From Drechslerella dactyloides (lineage: Eukaryota; Ascomycota; Orbiliomycetes; Orbiliales; Orbiliaceae), in NCBI GenBank assembly GCA_020064725.1, contig JAGTWJ010000017.1, positions 1,054,001 through 1,118,000 on the forward strand: a DNA stretch of 64,000 bases, read 5' to 3'. The position numbers and the translations under genes were made by a program. Below, in pieces: positions 45,419-58,060 of this stretch (position 1 is the stretch's first letter; each line of letters begins with the position of its first letter). The notes beneath the pieces are model-generated. The model was not told the DNA's origin. It saw only the letters and a list, made by a program, of their open reading frames with translations, and ran no database searches.

Positions 45419-47862
45419 TCAGTACCCGAACGCCCCGCGCCGGCCACCGCGGCCACCGCGTGTCGGCAGCTCAAAGTCAGGGTTGCTTGCGAATATCGCA
45501 TCCGGCGCCCGAGGTGGTGGTCGCCGCGCGGATGGCCCGTCGCCCGGCCATCGCGGGTTGACGCCACGTTGACTGATACTCGTGAAGTGACTGCTGGTCG
45601 ACATCGCGGGACTACGCTGGCCCGGCTGCAGTTCTTCGGATGAACTGTTTCCGGTGCCTTCATGATAGATTGGCTGGGGATACGTCGCATATTGCGTGTC
45701 CTGCAGAGGCGGCGGCGGCGATGATCGTGCGTGGATGTCTTGTGTGTCTGGTGGATACTCTGCGATCGCCATGGTTGGTGGCGTATAACCAGGTGTAAGG
45801 ATTGATGGTATACCATTGTTGTTATTTATGGGTCCCGAAGAATCGAATCGCGGGTCGACATCCTCGTAGTAGTCTTGCGACCGGCGCGATCGCGTCGGCG
45901 ACGAAGGATCGGGTTGTGGTTGTTGCGGTGAGGGGGCAGATGTCGGCAGCTCGACAGGAAGTGGGGCAGGAGGTGGCTGGTCGTCTAACGGTGCCTCTTT
46001 GCCTGCGGCCGCCCAGGCGGTTCTAGGCGGTACATATCTAGACAAACGGTTAGCGATACAATCATATTGATGTGGTTTGTGGGATCACTCACTCATCCTG
46101 TGAATATCTGCTGGTGGGGCTCTGCAAAGCTGGGCTGGGCGTTCGGGCGTTTGCCGCTGGCTGCCCAACAACTGCCATGCCGATGGGGTTCAGCGACATG
46201 ATGGGCGCAGCATCCATCTCGTAAGCGTTGTAGCGGTTTTCTTCAACTGGTACCTGGATGGGTAGTGGAGGTGGCGACGCATATCGCGGATTCTCAGGCT
46301 GCGCGTATCCCAGGTCTTCGCGAGATATCTCATTGGTAAGTCTTCGAGGCGGCGGGCCGTATGGTCCACCGGGACGATTGTCGATGGGAGGAGTGTCCAT
46401 GTTGGGTCGTCTTGGAGGTGGTCCGTACATGTTGTCGCTGTCGAAACCGGGTCCTTGTCGTCTATCAAAGTCAGGCGGCCCTTGGTCGCCGGGTCTCATG
46501 AAGACAGGGGGTGGGCCTGGCCCGATGTATGGCCGTTCCTCAACCGGGCCCATCGGTCCGTTAGGTCCGACATAGAAACCATTGGGTCCACCGCGACCTC
46601 TATACATCCCTCCGCCTCGGGGTCCCATACCAGGCCCTCCTCTTGGGCCCATGCCTCCTCTTGGCGGCGGGCCGTATCCACCTCGTGGCGGCCCCATACC
46701 CGGTCCACCTCTGCCCCTCATCGAGCCGCCCCTCATCGGGTATCCACCTCTACCACCGGGCCCCATCGGCATAGGTGGAACCGGCGGGGTCCCATTTCTA
46801 CCATCAAACGACGACGGCGGGCCATAAGTATCGGAATTCGAATTCATCGTATGATTCGATCTCTGTCTGCTGAGTGGCGACGGGTTGAACTCATCGCGAC
46901 CGGGTGTCGGATGCCGGGGAACATGGGGGTCAAAGCCACCAGGCGCATTCTGCTGAGGGCTCGGGAAACGAGGGAGGTCTTGCGGCGGGTGCTGAGGTTG
47001 AGGGGTTTGGCCACGTGGGTTGAGAGGCGTCCTATCAGTGTCGGTGCTGGGCTTCCGGGTCATCTCAAAGGCTGCAAATTCGGGGATCTTTGGCTCGCGG
47101 AGGGGCGCGGCGGACGAGGCGGAATTGCCACCAGCAGAGCTCGACGGGCCGCCGTAGGCAGCGGCGATGGTCGCGGCCTGCTGTTCTCGGTAGATTTCAC
47201 CATTCATCTCGGCATTCGTGGCGATGCGCGCTTTTTGAGCGGCACGCGAGACGACCGTGCGTCGCATGGCGCAGGTCATGATGCCAGCGGTCAAGATGCA
47301 GATCGTTGCCGCGAGAACAATCCAGCCACCCCATTGCAGATGTGGGATGAAGAGCAAGATGTCGACGAGGAACGCGAGCAGGGTGGCGAGGAAGGTCGGC
47401 AATGCGAAGAGCAAGGTCGCGAGCAGGTAACGAGGGTTGTTCGCGGGGCCGTGGAGATGGGAGCAGGCGGCGAGGATGGTTAGAACGAGCGTAAGCGCAG
47501 CAGCGATCGGATGGATGATGAGCAGGCTGGACAGCGAATGACGGGCGTTTGACGGAAGGGTGAAGTCGGACTTGGTGGGGTTCTTCAGGGCGGTGTCTAT
47601 GGAGTGATAATAGCAGCGTCAGCATTGCATCGGAGCAAACCGTGCATACGTCAGATTCGAGGCCGTGTAGCGTACCCGGGTTGTAGCCAATCTCGATGGG
47701 GCTGCAGTCGTTTCCGACGCAGTAGCCGAAGACGCCATAGGAGACATTCTCGTAGGTCGCGAGGGTGATGGGCTTGATGATGGGGACGGAGAGAATGCTG
47801 ATGAGCAGCAGGGCGAAGGCGGCGAAGAGGAGGATCGTGAGCGGGGTGGCCGCCCGGATCAT
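45419..47862 (-). CDS. palI: pH-response regulator PalI / RIM9
   Basis: Three exons (47862-47676, 47596-46093, 46037-45419) give 769 residues. PalI/RIM9 is a plasma-membrane helper of the PalH/RIM21 alkaline-pH sensor, leading to activation of the PacC/RIM101 factor. Four membrane helices are visible: about 9-28, 88-110, 118-142 and 148-168. The first loop contains NVSYGVFGYCVGNDC. Later signatures are FLVDILLFIPHLQWGGWIVLAA and GIMTCAMRRTVVSRAA, both typical of the SUR7/PalI family. The cytosolic tail, about 600 residues, is rich in Gly, Pro and Arg with many RGG/GRGG units and GPP repeats, and ends GGRGGRRGAFGY. The start at 47862 is supported by the family N-terminus (MIRAATPLTILLF); the frame is open further upstream but is not conserved-looking. 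The second intron is 55 nt with a GCTAACC branch. Confidence 0.93.
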
Positions 47863-49664
47863 GGCGACTGTCGGCAGGCCCTTTATTAGGTATCGAGGAG
47901 TGTCGGCGACTGGGGTCGTGAGCAGTCGGTCGGACGGTCGGAAGAAGTCGAAGGGATGGATCGAAGGGACGGCGATGGGAGGAGGGCGCGAGGGCGGAAG
48001 GGGAGGGAGGGAGGAAGAGAGGGAAGGCGAGAGAAGAGGATGTCCTCGCAGAGGAGCACCCTCTCCGACCGGAATTATACTCGACCGTCGGCCAGGGTCC
48101 ACCGAAGAGTGTTTCGCGAGTACTGCCGGAGTCTCGAAGCCAGGAATGGGTAAAGGAGTGGCTGGTGAATGTGGTGATGGCGGAGGAGGATGGGAAAGAG
48201 GGTGGAGATGGTGAAGCAAGCAAGCGATGGCGATGCACTCGAGACGGCAATTCAGCTGCAATTGGCCGGCCCGCTCAGCCCCCTTTTTCGAAGACACGGC
48301 GCACACCACGCCGACGAATTAAAGAACACGCAGAGAACGAAAAGAACGAGGGGAGGAGGCAGAAGAAGAAGAAGACGACAGGTGCGAGTGTATCATTCCG
48401 GCTGTTGCATGGCCCATGGTTTACATTACGAAGGAGCAGGATTGGAAGAGGAAGGAATGCAGCGCCGCTCGTCAACAGCTGGCCGGCGCATGCTCGTAAC
48501 GGTTAAACAGCTGCGCCTGCCTGACTGGAAATCACGGACGGGCGATGGCGATATGGCCCGGCAGCCTGTTCTGGCCGGCAAAATGCAAATGGGATTCTAG
48601 CGTGCGTCCGATAATATCTCGAACCCGGTCGGGCAGGCCTGTCGGTGCCTATCGAGACTGCGGACAGCTCGCTCCCACGGTATCACTGCATTTAATTATA
48701 TTGCGCCCTCCAATTTACGTTCATTACACACATCATATTATATTGCGGTGCTGCACGAGTGGACTTATAATATCATCGCTCATGTGTCCCGCTGCTATTA
48801 TAAGAAACGGGCTGCTGTCAGTCAGCGCGGAGGGATATCTGACGGCTGGCGCTATCACGGAAGAGTCCTAATAACGTGGACACCTGCAGCTCATGTCGGT
48901 TCCTGTATCGTACTGGAAGTTTAGACTCCATGGGATCACTCCGTCCAACAGGCCGCAGAAGCATTCCCATGCAAATGTGAAATGTCCAACTGGCTAGCTC
49001 CAACTCTATCGGGAACCATGTTCGCCAGACCGACAGCCTATCCGATCTCCCAGGCTGCCCTCCTTCTCCCACCGGATGGCGTCCGCGAGGCCCGGCGGCA
49101 GATTAAGATTGCAGCTGGCGAGCCAGGCAGGCAGGCAATCCGGTCCCCGGCTCCTTCCTCTTTGGCGTGCGTCTCGTACTCGATTGTCAGACGGCGTGGG
49201 TTCGAAGAGGAAGCGATTCGAATTCTGGTGCGTCCGAATGTTGACGTTGGTTAGTATGTGTGCAACCACCGCGAATTTCCACATCCGCCATCCAATTTGG
49301 CATCGCAATGCATCGAATCTCCAACCACACCGCCTGCGCAGGATGTCGTAATCACCATGCGCATGCTAGGAAGCATCCGGCATAGCGAGAGTGCCCAGTG
49401 GCAGGCGCAGGAATCCGACGTCTGATGATTCGGGTGCACGTCAAACGCCTGGCTGTCAGATATGTGCCTCACCCGCCCTGCTGCAGACCCCTGCCCGGCT
49501 TTCATTCGCCCGTTTCATTGGTGCATTCCCAGTTGGTCTTTCCAACAAGGTACTCTACTCGAAATTACCAGCTCGCCAACGTGCAACGTGTGATACCGAT
49601 TGCTCTTCATCGCTGTGAATCGATAAGTAAGTCAAGTATCTGTTGATTTAACGTTCGAAATATA
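47863..49664. other. Upstream region of PalI and 3' flank of F-box-like gene
   Basis: 1.8 kb. A purine-rich (plus strand) segment at about 47985-48060 and GA-rich segments to 48370 form the PalI 5' leader and promoter, pyrimidine-rich on the coding strand. The PalI frame stays open upstream, but I consider that compositional. No other gene is supported. Confidence 0.5.
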
Positions 49665-51124
49665 TCACCTTGCCATCAACCCGACGGGCCACCAGTGACG
49701 CTGCTCTCCGCCCGTCGACAATGACGCCAGCTCCTCAACTTTAAGCAGCACTACTACATCATCACGAATAACCTGCGTTTGCAGCTCGTTGACGCAGCCG
49801 CGCGCGAGCTCCCGGTTTCGTCTCATCACGCACTCCTCCAGATCCGCGGGCGCTACCTCCGCGTCATCGTCGTGCTCGGCCCGGAACACTCTGAGGCTCG
49901 TGACCGCCACGTCACGCAGCCAGAACCGCCGTCGCCGAGGCTTCCTTCTTCTTGAACTTGTATCTCCAAGGTCCATCGACATCTCCTCGTCGCTCGGCCC
50001 TGCCCAACCGGACATATGCTCCCAGTCGGATAGTCCGACGTGCTGCACCAGCAGCTGCATCTCTTGAACGCCCGCGAACGGACACTTCGCGAACTGCCGC
50101 CACCATGCGATTGACACCTCGCCACGATATCTCACACTCGCGACACCGGTTGGTGGTGCGAGGAAGAACGACGGGTGGAAGAGCGTTCCCTTGATCTCGA
50201 GGCTCCGTAGCCTTCCAAGCCCGTCGACCGTAGCCTGAAGCTGAGCCAGTGACTCTCCTAGCTCCCAGACCTGACATCCACTCGGACAGCTTCCTGCTAT
50301 CGGCTCTAGTCGCAGCCGCTCCAGGTTCCTGGCAGCGTTAAGCAGCTCTGTCAGTGCGAGTATCGCACCAGGCATCCGTCGAGCCATCGGAAGCCGGAAC
50401 TCGAGATCAAGCGTCGCTAACAGCGGGAGGCTGAGCGACTTGTGCAATGTCGCACAGAATGCTGGCAAGGAAGACGCGAATGCTCTTCGGAGCTCGATCG
50501 AGAACGAACTCGATGGTCCGGAGTCGCCATACGCCTTCAGATACTTCAAGAAAGCAGACTCCACGGCGATATCTGAGTAGAGCCATGTCAGCCTCGTCCC
50601 ATTCCCATTCAATATTTCGTCCAACGCCGCTTATCGACAGGGAAGTTCCCTGAATAACGAAGAATCCGGATTGCGAGATCAAAGCTCCCAGCATGTGCAT
50701 GCGCAGATGACGTTCACTTACTCATATTCACAATCTCGACCGTCCTCAACCTCGCTTCACCCCTCTCCAGCATGCCCCTCAGCATCTCAAGCACCCCGCT
50801 TGCCCCTCCGCCGTCTCTCAGCGCCTTCGCAGACAGGATCAGCCGTCTGGTAGTGCGGAGCCCCACCATCGCCACAGCGCTTGCAGCCAGCAGCGAGCAC
50901 GCCCGTGCATCCAGCGGGTTGTCCAAGTAGTCTTGGCCGGTCGCCCAGAAGCCCGGGTCCCACGCCGGCCCGGACAGGTACAGCATCTCCCAAAGGAGCC
51001 GGTGAGCGACGTCGTGGACGTGTTTGTTAACGCGCAGAAGGCCAGCCAGGTCCCTCCGGTGGAGGTGCGCGAAGATGGCGGAGAGCAGCTCCGGAGCCAG
51101 CGACATGATCCCAACTGCCGCCAT
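49665..51124 (-). CDS. F-box-like / leucine-rich protein
   Basis: Two exons (51124-50722 and 50629-49665) give 455 residues. The N-terminus MSLAPELLSAIFAHLHRRDLAGLLRVNKHVHDVAHRLLW (residues 7-45) is an F-box-like helix pair: L.PE.L..I..HL...DL..L..V......A. F-box proteins link substrates to Skp1-cullin ubiquitin ligases. The rest consists of loosely spaced leucine-rich strands (LLATLDLEFRLP, NLERLRLEPIAGS, GLGRLRSLEIKGTLFHP), usual for fungal F-box/LRR proteins, with an Arg-rich loop near residues 350-370. The donor is GTAAGT. I placed the acceptor at ATAAG/CG, which gives NMTALDEILNGNG. An earlier AG (at TTCAG) would lead to a stop after 14 codons. Substrates are unknown. Confidence 0.78.
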
Positions 51125-53197
51125 CGTGTGACGCTAGGTATCTCTACTTGCAACAAAGTTCGGATTCAAGCTTTCGGATTATACTATCTGAGAGAACACA
51201 ACTGCTTACAACTTTATTTGCAATACATACGAAGAAGCTACCGATATCCCGAAGGTCGGTCTTTATAATTATATCCTTCGGCGAATTCGATCAAAACCCC
51301 ATTCGACTCAACGGCGGTTTACGATGCTCTTCGCACTTATCGTCAGAAGATTCCGGATCTGTTCGTCGTTCCCCACACCTACGCGGGAACCTTCCGCAAT
51401 ATAACCCGTAGATAATATGACTACGACGAAACGGTTTACTAGTAGTTACTTATCGATATGCTCTGACCTCATATATACCAACTCAACCCACAATATGCGT
51501 GGGAAGACATCTAGACCTAACGACCTCACTATATAAGTCACTAACCACCGCCGACGAACGCTGAGCCCCGCCAGCAGCGTCCCAGAGCGTATACAAAACC
51601 ATCATGCTTATAAAGCAACTCGCAACTACCGGCACTTTTATCCAGTTTGCATACTCCGCGAGCCGTAACGCTGATGGGCATTGATATATCTCGCCCACAC
51701 CGAAATCCTAACACCACCATTGCATATACACGCCAATGATGTTTATTACCGCTACCAGTCACCGCTGCCGCCACATCCTAGAACACGTAAACACAAGGCT
51801 TATCAGATGCTCTCGACGCGCCGGTTGTAATGCGAGTGATAAATGTGATAACGCACCCTGCACGCCAAATGCAAACTCGATAGATCCAAGAGATATGCTT
51901 ATAACTAAAGCACCAAACGCACTATTGCATGTGCAAGTCACGGTACATTCGCCATGTATCTCTACCAAAACCTCGATTGCAAAAGTTGGAAAGCCAGTTA
52001 TAGACCTGGTCGACCTGCTTGATCTCGCAGCCGCATTCCCTCGCCCGCTAGCGTCCCTCGCTCGCCCGCGGAGCTCAGCCACAGGGTTTTCTTTCAAGCT
52101 TAGCTGAAATATCTGGTCCCGGGGCGCCACCATCGACTAGCGCTCTCGAGTACTAGGGAGTTAAGTCAAGGAATGAGGGGCTGTATGTACCTGTTTCGCG
52201 AATTCGGAAAGTCGATGCGGGACGGCACCCGGATCGACAGGCACTTTCCGGCGGGCGTCCTTGATCCATACGTGCGTCTGTTACCAGTACATATCTCCGA
52301 ACAAGCCTTCTCGCTCGCTCGCTTGTCCTGACGACTGGTTCGTCGAGCGGCGGTGTTAACAGCCCTAGCTCAGCCTGCTTTGCGCCGATATAGGAGGCTA
52401 ATAGGAACGCTGTTGTCCATATGCAGCCCGTTTACCCCTTTTAGTGCCAGCGAGGGGCAATATTATCGACTATTCGAGCATGCGAATTGCAGGAGATGGC
52501 GATGGCGTCTCGCTGAGACGTGCGTGCCGTCAGCTACGTGGGCTACGTTGACGACGTTCGCTGGCCCATTGGCCGGCCAAGAGTCTGATGGCTGCGGCAT
52601 GGCTTCGACGGTCATCTGATGGGCCATGGTTGGCAATGAGGCAGGAAGCTAAGCTAAGCGGGCTGTTCTTATGGGGTAATCGAAACCCCCCTCTGTTTCT
52701 AGTCGTCGTCGAATGAGTGGGGAGGTTTTATATAGCATAGTGTAGTATAGACAAAGTGAGTAGTTGCCGTATATATCGTCACTAGGATTGTCATGTATTG
52801 CCGCATGCATGCCACGCACACATGCACGCGTGAGGTCTAGTTCTACGGCCCTACGGCCTATTATCAATAGATATCCATAAATACAAAGTAGGCAAGTAAG
52901 TGGGTGTATATTTTCATGATTCGTTAGTGTTAATTTGAGAGTTGGTCTAATGTAATATCGTCGGCTACCCACCCCGGTCGATAGACTGGCAAGCAGCCTC
53001 ATCTAGCCGCTCCACATCTTGCAAGATATTTTCTGCCGTCGCCGTCTATATCCAGCAGATCATAACCATCTACGCCGTCACCGTCTATGCGAAACTCTAA
53101 CCTGCAGCGGATTCGCAGCTGCCTACTGACCAACAGACCAGCTGATCATGATACATACATACATACTTCTTACATACCGACCTACACACCTCCATTC

Positions 53198-53234
53198 ATC
53201 CACCCCATCCACCCCATCCATCCATCCATCCATC
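53198..53234. repeat. (CATC)n-type microsatellite
   Basis: Interrupted CATC repeats with two CACC units in the left part. Confidence 0.8.
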
Positions 53235-54420
53235 TGTACCTCCTACATATACATGTGCATTCCTTGAATTCAGTGGCAAGAAGGCAAGCGAGGAGAGTAG
53301 GATCGATGGTCAATGGAGTGAAATTACTGGCTCATGCACCCATCGACACCATCCTTCGTATTTAATCCCGTCGAATTACGAACGCGCAGGTGGATATATG
53401 TACATGTAGTTGCAAAGAAACAGCATACTTTGAATCAGCGACTGCATCGCGCATGCACGCACGCGCATGATGGTGTATATCAACTGTTTACCATTAACCT
53501 GATGTTAGTTGCCTGTCGGGCTGCATACTTACTTACAGACGCATATGCTGCTTAGGGGAGTGAGGTTGAACGCATAACACTGGGCATAGCATAACGTTAT
53601 ACAAGCTATCGGGCATACATCTGCATAACTTTGCTCGCAGGACGTCCCCCGGCCCGGTCGGAGAGCTGCCGCCACTATCCCATCCAGCTGCAAGCTTGAC
53701 CCTTTGGAAAATTCGAAACCAAAGCCACCAGCTAGAGCTCAGCAATCCGAGCTGCTGACTAGCTCGCTGGCAAGCTCGTCCTATCGCTCCACCACTCACT
53801 CATCCATCCATCCATCACGACTTTCTCCACTCTATGCAAACCCCATCTGCAGATGCTGCATCTGCACCTCCAATCAATCACATTACCCAATCGCCCTTGC
53901 AAGAAACCCCCCCCCTATCCAAGAATGTATGTTAATAATATCCATCCAGTAATCGCGCAATCCCATTTATCCCGAGCCTACCCTTTTCCAAGCTTGTAAA
54001 GGTCAGCTACGCGCTCGATCCGGTTACGGTTCTCATGTGAATGGCTAAGGACGGCCGCATGCGCCGTCTACAGATACCCGTTACGGCGACCTGCAGCCAC
54101 CACCACAACCACTTACCTTATGGCATTGTGCGAACTGCGCGCTCGCTCTCTCTTCGAACTGCACTCGCTGCAGGCCCCACTTGACCCCCTTCGCTTTTGC
54201 CGATGGCACTAGCGAGCGATATCATATCATGTCGTCTCGTATCGAGCCTATCGTATCACATATCAGACATACAGACGTACAAAGGTCGGTCGACATGCAC
54301 GCACCGCTTTTACTAGTTCTGTGTAGTTTACAAACGTATCAGCCCGAGAAGGGAAAGGCCGATTCTAATTACCGACGTCCGAGTATCCGGTCACCCACCG
54401 CACCCTATGCCTCTACCAGC

Positions 54421-54456
54421 AAGCAGGCAAAGCAGGCAAAGCAGGCAAAGCAGGCA
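54421..54456. repeat. Four tandem copies of AAGCAGGCA
   Basis: Perfect 9-bp tandem repeat, four copies, followed by decayed AAGC units. Confidence 0.85.
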
Positions 54457-55192
54457 AGCTCGCTAGCTAAGCAAGCAAGCTCTGACGGAAGGAGCAAAAT
54501 GCAAAAGAAGCGGGGTTTATTTCCGGGTATTAGAAGAAAGTTTTCTGAGTTTTGTACTGCCGCGTTAGCAGAGTTAACGTTCGTCGGGACCTGGAGTGTT
54601 GTGTCAAAATGGTAGCTGGCTGGAGGGGCCGTCTCGAGATTCCCGTTTGGGAAATACTGCGTCTACTACGTGACTACACCGCAGGTTTGGGCTTGATAGC
54701 TGAAGCTAACATGCTAGCTAGATGATCGGACTCGCAGGCAAGAGAACATGGGATTAAGTCGATCTACTGCACGAAGTCAAGCACGTATGCACGTAATACG
54801 AGCGGCTACAGCGTGACGATTTGCTCTTGGATAATTCGGATAATATTGATTGTTCGTAAATGTGATGTATACGTGCACACGAATCGATCAGGGCGGATGG
54901 GTTCGTGGGGAAAGGATAACAATGTACATGCCAACCAACAAGTAGTACATGGAAAGAAACGAAGACGCATAGTGATAATATGTGTGTATGTGTGTATATA
55001 AAAAAAAAATAAACAACGAAAAGAAAAGGGAATGAGAAGAGAATACCGCACGCGCGCTCGCTGCAAGGGCAATTCGATTCACAAGTCCATGTCACATCAT
55101 ATCATATCCATATCCAGGGAAGAAAACGAGTAAAGTAATCCAAGCTAGCTAGATCCAGGCGTGTATAGAAGAAAGACGTCCATCCAGGAAAT

Positions 55193-55230
55193 CAGAGAGG
55201 GAGAGAGGAGAGAGAGAGAGCGAGAGAGAG
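55193..55230. repeat. GA-rich low-complexity tract
   Basis: Interrupted GA dinucleotide repeat. Confidence 0.8.
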
Positions 55231-56066
55231 TCCAAGTACGTGGCCAGGCAAGACAATATCCAGTAGCAAGGTCCAGGTAATCAAGCCATTGTTGGTGGAA
55301 TTCCGGCCTTGTCGAGTATCAGATCTAGAATAGTCAGTAGGTCCAGTAGATCGCAGTTCGGCAGGTCGTGTACCACGGTCAGGCAGGCAGGGAACCAAAG
55401 AGGCAGGAAGGGTCCGTCCAGGGTAGGTGAATGTGTGACTCAAGCGTCGAGAGGGTCCAGGAAACTCTCCAAACCGGTCCACGCAGGAACTGAAAAGAAA
55501 TCGTGACAGGTATTACGACAGTAAGGAAACAGAGGGCTGCGGGGAGCAACAGAACACGATACAGGTGCTAGCTAAGACTGCTGTTATTACAATTAAATTA
55601 GACGCTTTTCCTTTCCGTGTGCGAATAAAACAATTGCTACCAACCGATGAACAAAAGAAAAGTATATACGCAGGCGTTCCACAGGATTCAAATCATCATA
55701 ACGATAAAGCAAAGGGGGAGGCTAAAAAAGCTGGGAAACGAACAAAAGTCTACTCATACTCGCGCTTCGTAATACCCCAATATGTAACCGGCCTCAAGCA
55801 AACCAGGGTGAAAGTTCAATAACGGCAAGGCGAAAGTCGCACGCTCCAAAAATCCAGGCAAGAATAGATAGAATGTAATATACGGGTCTCCGTAGCCAGG
55901 CTAGATCCAGTGCATCCGGGAAATCCAGGGTTCTGTCGTCGGTCAAAATATTGTAAAATCTTGTTGAACGAAAGCAAGAAGTAGTCCAAGTAAAAGCTCC
56001 AGCTCAAGATGATCCAAGAATCCGGGACAAGGAAGGAAGGTTGTAGAAAGAAAAACGTTGCCGAAT

Positions 56067-58060
56067 TCACCAGCCCAGGCTGTTCATAAACTCCTGGAAT
56101 TTGTCGTCCATGACGCCGTCCAGCGCGAGCACATCCAGGCCATCCATTTGCTGTTGTGGCTGTTGATGGTGATGCGGCTGTTGCTGTTGCTGCGGCTGCG
56201 GCTGTTCATGTTGTTGCTGATGCGGCGGATAAAACGGGAGACCAGCGGCATTTGTCGACACATGTTCGCGGGGCGATGCGAACGAGTCTTGCTGAAGCAC
56301 AGGGGCTTCACCTCCACGGTCCTGCGGGGAGTACAACGGCGATCTGTCGTTGTACGTCGTCCATTGCGGCTGAATGTAGCTTGCAGTGGTGACAGCAGCG
56401 CTGACAGCATTGTAGCCAAGCGGGGAGCGGGTCCGGGGGGCAAGCCGGGAGTAGTATGGTGGAAGTCCAGTGGAGTGCGCCAGCGGCGAGTTGGAGATTG
56501 GCAGCGTTGGCGAGGCGGCCAGGTCGACAAAGGCCGAGCTGACATTGCTGGGTCCTAATCCAGAGGAGATTCCGTAAGCTGGCAGGTTTCCGGGATATCC
56601 AGGTGGAAGATCATAGAGAGTGTGTGCTGGTGGTGCTGCTGCTGTGTGGCCAGGGAATCCATTGGAGAGCGTGGAAGAGGGTCCAAACGTTTGCGAAGGC
56701 TTGGGTTGCGGCTGGTGTTTGTGCACTCCAGCTCCAGATCTAGTGCGGCGTAATGGCGAGACGGGCGTTTCACGATCCCGAGCAACGGTCCTGGGAACAC
56801 TGGGCGAGGTTGGCGCAGGTGGTGATGGGGCCGGAGGCACATGCACAGAAGGTCCAGCGGTGAGATCCAGGCCAGTGGGTGAACCAGGCTGTAGAGAAGT
56901 TGGCGATGTCGGCTGATCCAGCGGCCCAGGAGCAGCGGAGGCCACAGGCGAAGCCTGTTGTGTGGAAGCGTCGTCAGCCACGGTCCTTTCACGGGAGGCG
57001 ATGGTATCCACGAGCTCATGCTCGATGCACTTGGCCAGTGGCTCGTTGTTGACCAGTTTCCCAGTGAGTCTCAGAAAGCAGCCGGAGATGCTTGGTTCCT
57101 GGTTCCGGTCCTCCGGGGTGGCAGCGCCGTGCTTCAGGACGAGATCGATAATGAGCTCCAAGGGGTTGACTGTGACAATCGCCCACCGCTCGCGGCGGGC
57201 GAGTAGTCGTTAGTTTGGATACAAACCGTGGAATTGATCGCAGCCGATCTCACCAGACGGCGGAATGCAGTCTTTCAGGGGCTTGTTTTTATTGTATAGG
57301 TGCTGATTTAGCGACATCCAGGTGCCCGTTTTCTTCTGCTGAATCTCTTGATATTCTTTCGCTTTGTCGTGCCATTCGGCATCGTCGAGGAGTTTGTTCC
57401 TACAAACAAGGTGAGGATGCCGTCCTTTGGAGTCCGTTGCAAGGCCAGAATAAAACAGACAGGTTGCAAAACACAGGCAGAGGGGATGGACGTACGTGAT
57501 CTTTGAGATGTATTTGTATCTGTGGTCTCTGAGATGGAGATATCGTCGCGGCTCGTTCATCCACCGCGGGTCGGGGTAGGATTCCCGGGTAGGCCCTTCT
57601 TGCTCCTCACCTGATTTTTCTGGCGACTGGCCAGCGCACTTTGGGTCTTTGCCTAGTCTCCGTCGCTTTGGAGCGATATCTGGAGCGGTACCTGAGGGTT
57701 CTGAATCACATTTAGTTAGCATGCCCACGCGGAGAAGGGATTGGAGCGTGAATGGGAATGATTCGGCCGGAATCCGTCCTCGGATTCCAAAAAAAGTCTC
57801 ATACCGGCAAACGACTTGCGCTTCCTCCGCAGCTTGGGGGTCGTCGGTAGGATTGGAGAAGATGCATTTGTATTCTTCACAGCGTCAGCATCAGTGGCCT
57901 TTGATTCTGCCATTGGTTCCGCAGCAGGCCTCATTGGGCTGGGAGGAATAGCCAGCTTGGGCTGCCGGGGTTTGGGAAATGGCCGGTGCTGCGGCATGAA
58001 GGCAGCTGTGTGGATATCCTGGGATAGAGATGGTAGCATTTGCAAGGCCGCAGCGGCCAT
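56067..58060 (-). CDS. Unrecognised Pro/Gln-rich, probably nuclear protein, 578 residues
   Basis: Four exons (58060-57805, 57700-57496, 57399-57227, 57169-56067) give 578 residues; introns of 104, 96 and 57 nt are all GT-AG and in phase. I cannot name the family. After a Pro-rich start there is a basic KLRRKRKS stretch and PKRRRLGK, two likely nuclear signals (about residues 76-83 and 95-102). Next comes an ordered module of about 120 residues beginning WMNEPRRYLHLRDHRYKYISK and containing EYQEIQQKKTGTWMSLNQHLY and NPLELIIDLVLKHG. The remainder is Ser/Pro-rich with a Gln/His tract (HEQPQPQQQQQPHHHQQ), and ends with a short conserved-looking helix, DGVMDDKFQEFMNSLGW. That layout suits a transcriptional regulator or co-regulator, but no DNA-binding fold is recognisable. 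It stands alone between two long gene-free gaps, as developmental regulators often do. Confidence 0.83.

Larger units (their letters stand above)
51125..56066. other. Long gene-free stretch with microsatellites and a TCCAG-rich segment
   Basis: About 4.9 kb. I find no frame with domain or splice support. It contains CATC, AAGCAGGCA and GA tracts, a TACA tract at about 53151-53166, and, at about 55150-56005, eleven TCCAG pentamers on the plus strand. The right end is the 3' flank of the minus-strand gene at 56-58 kb. Confidence 0.5.

Noticed and set aside
46455..47483. 342-codon plus-strand frame antisense to PalI
   Set aside because: It lies wholly opposite the Gly/Arg-rich coding exon of PalI, where GC-rich codons suppress stops on the other strand. 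It has no domain of its own.
47863..48309. N-terminal extension of PalI in the open upstream frame
   Set aside because: The extension is Ser/Pro low complexity, while the family N-terminus (MIRAATPLTILLF) begins exactly at 47862.
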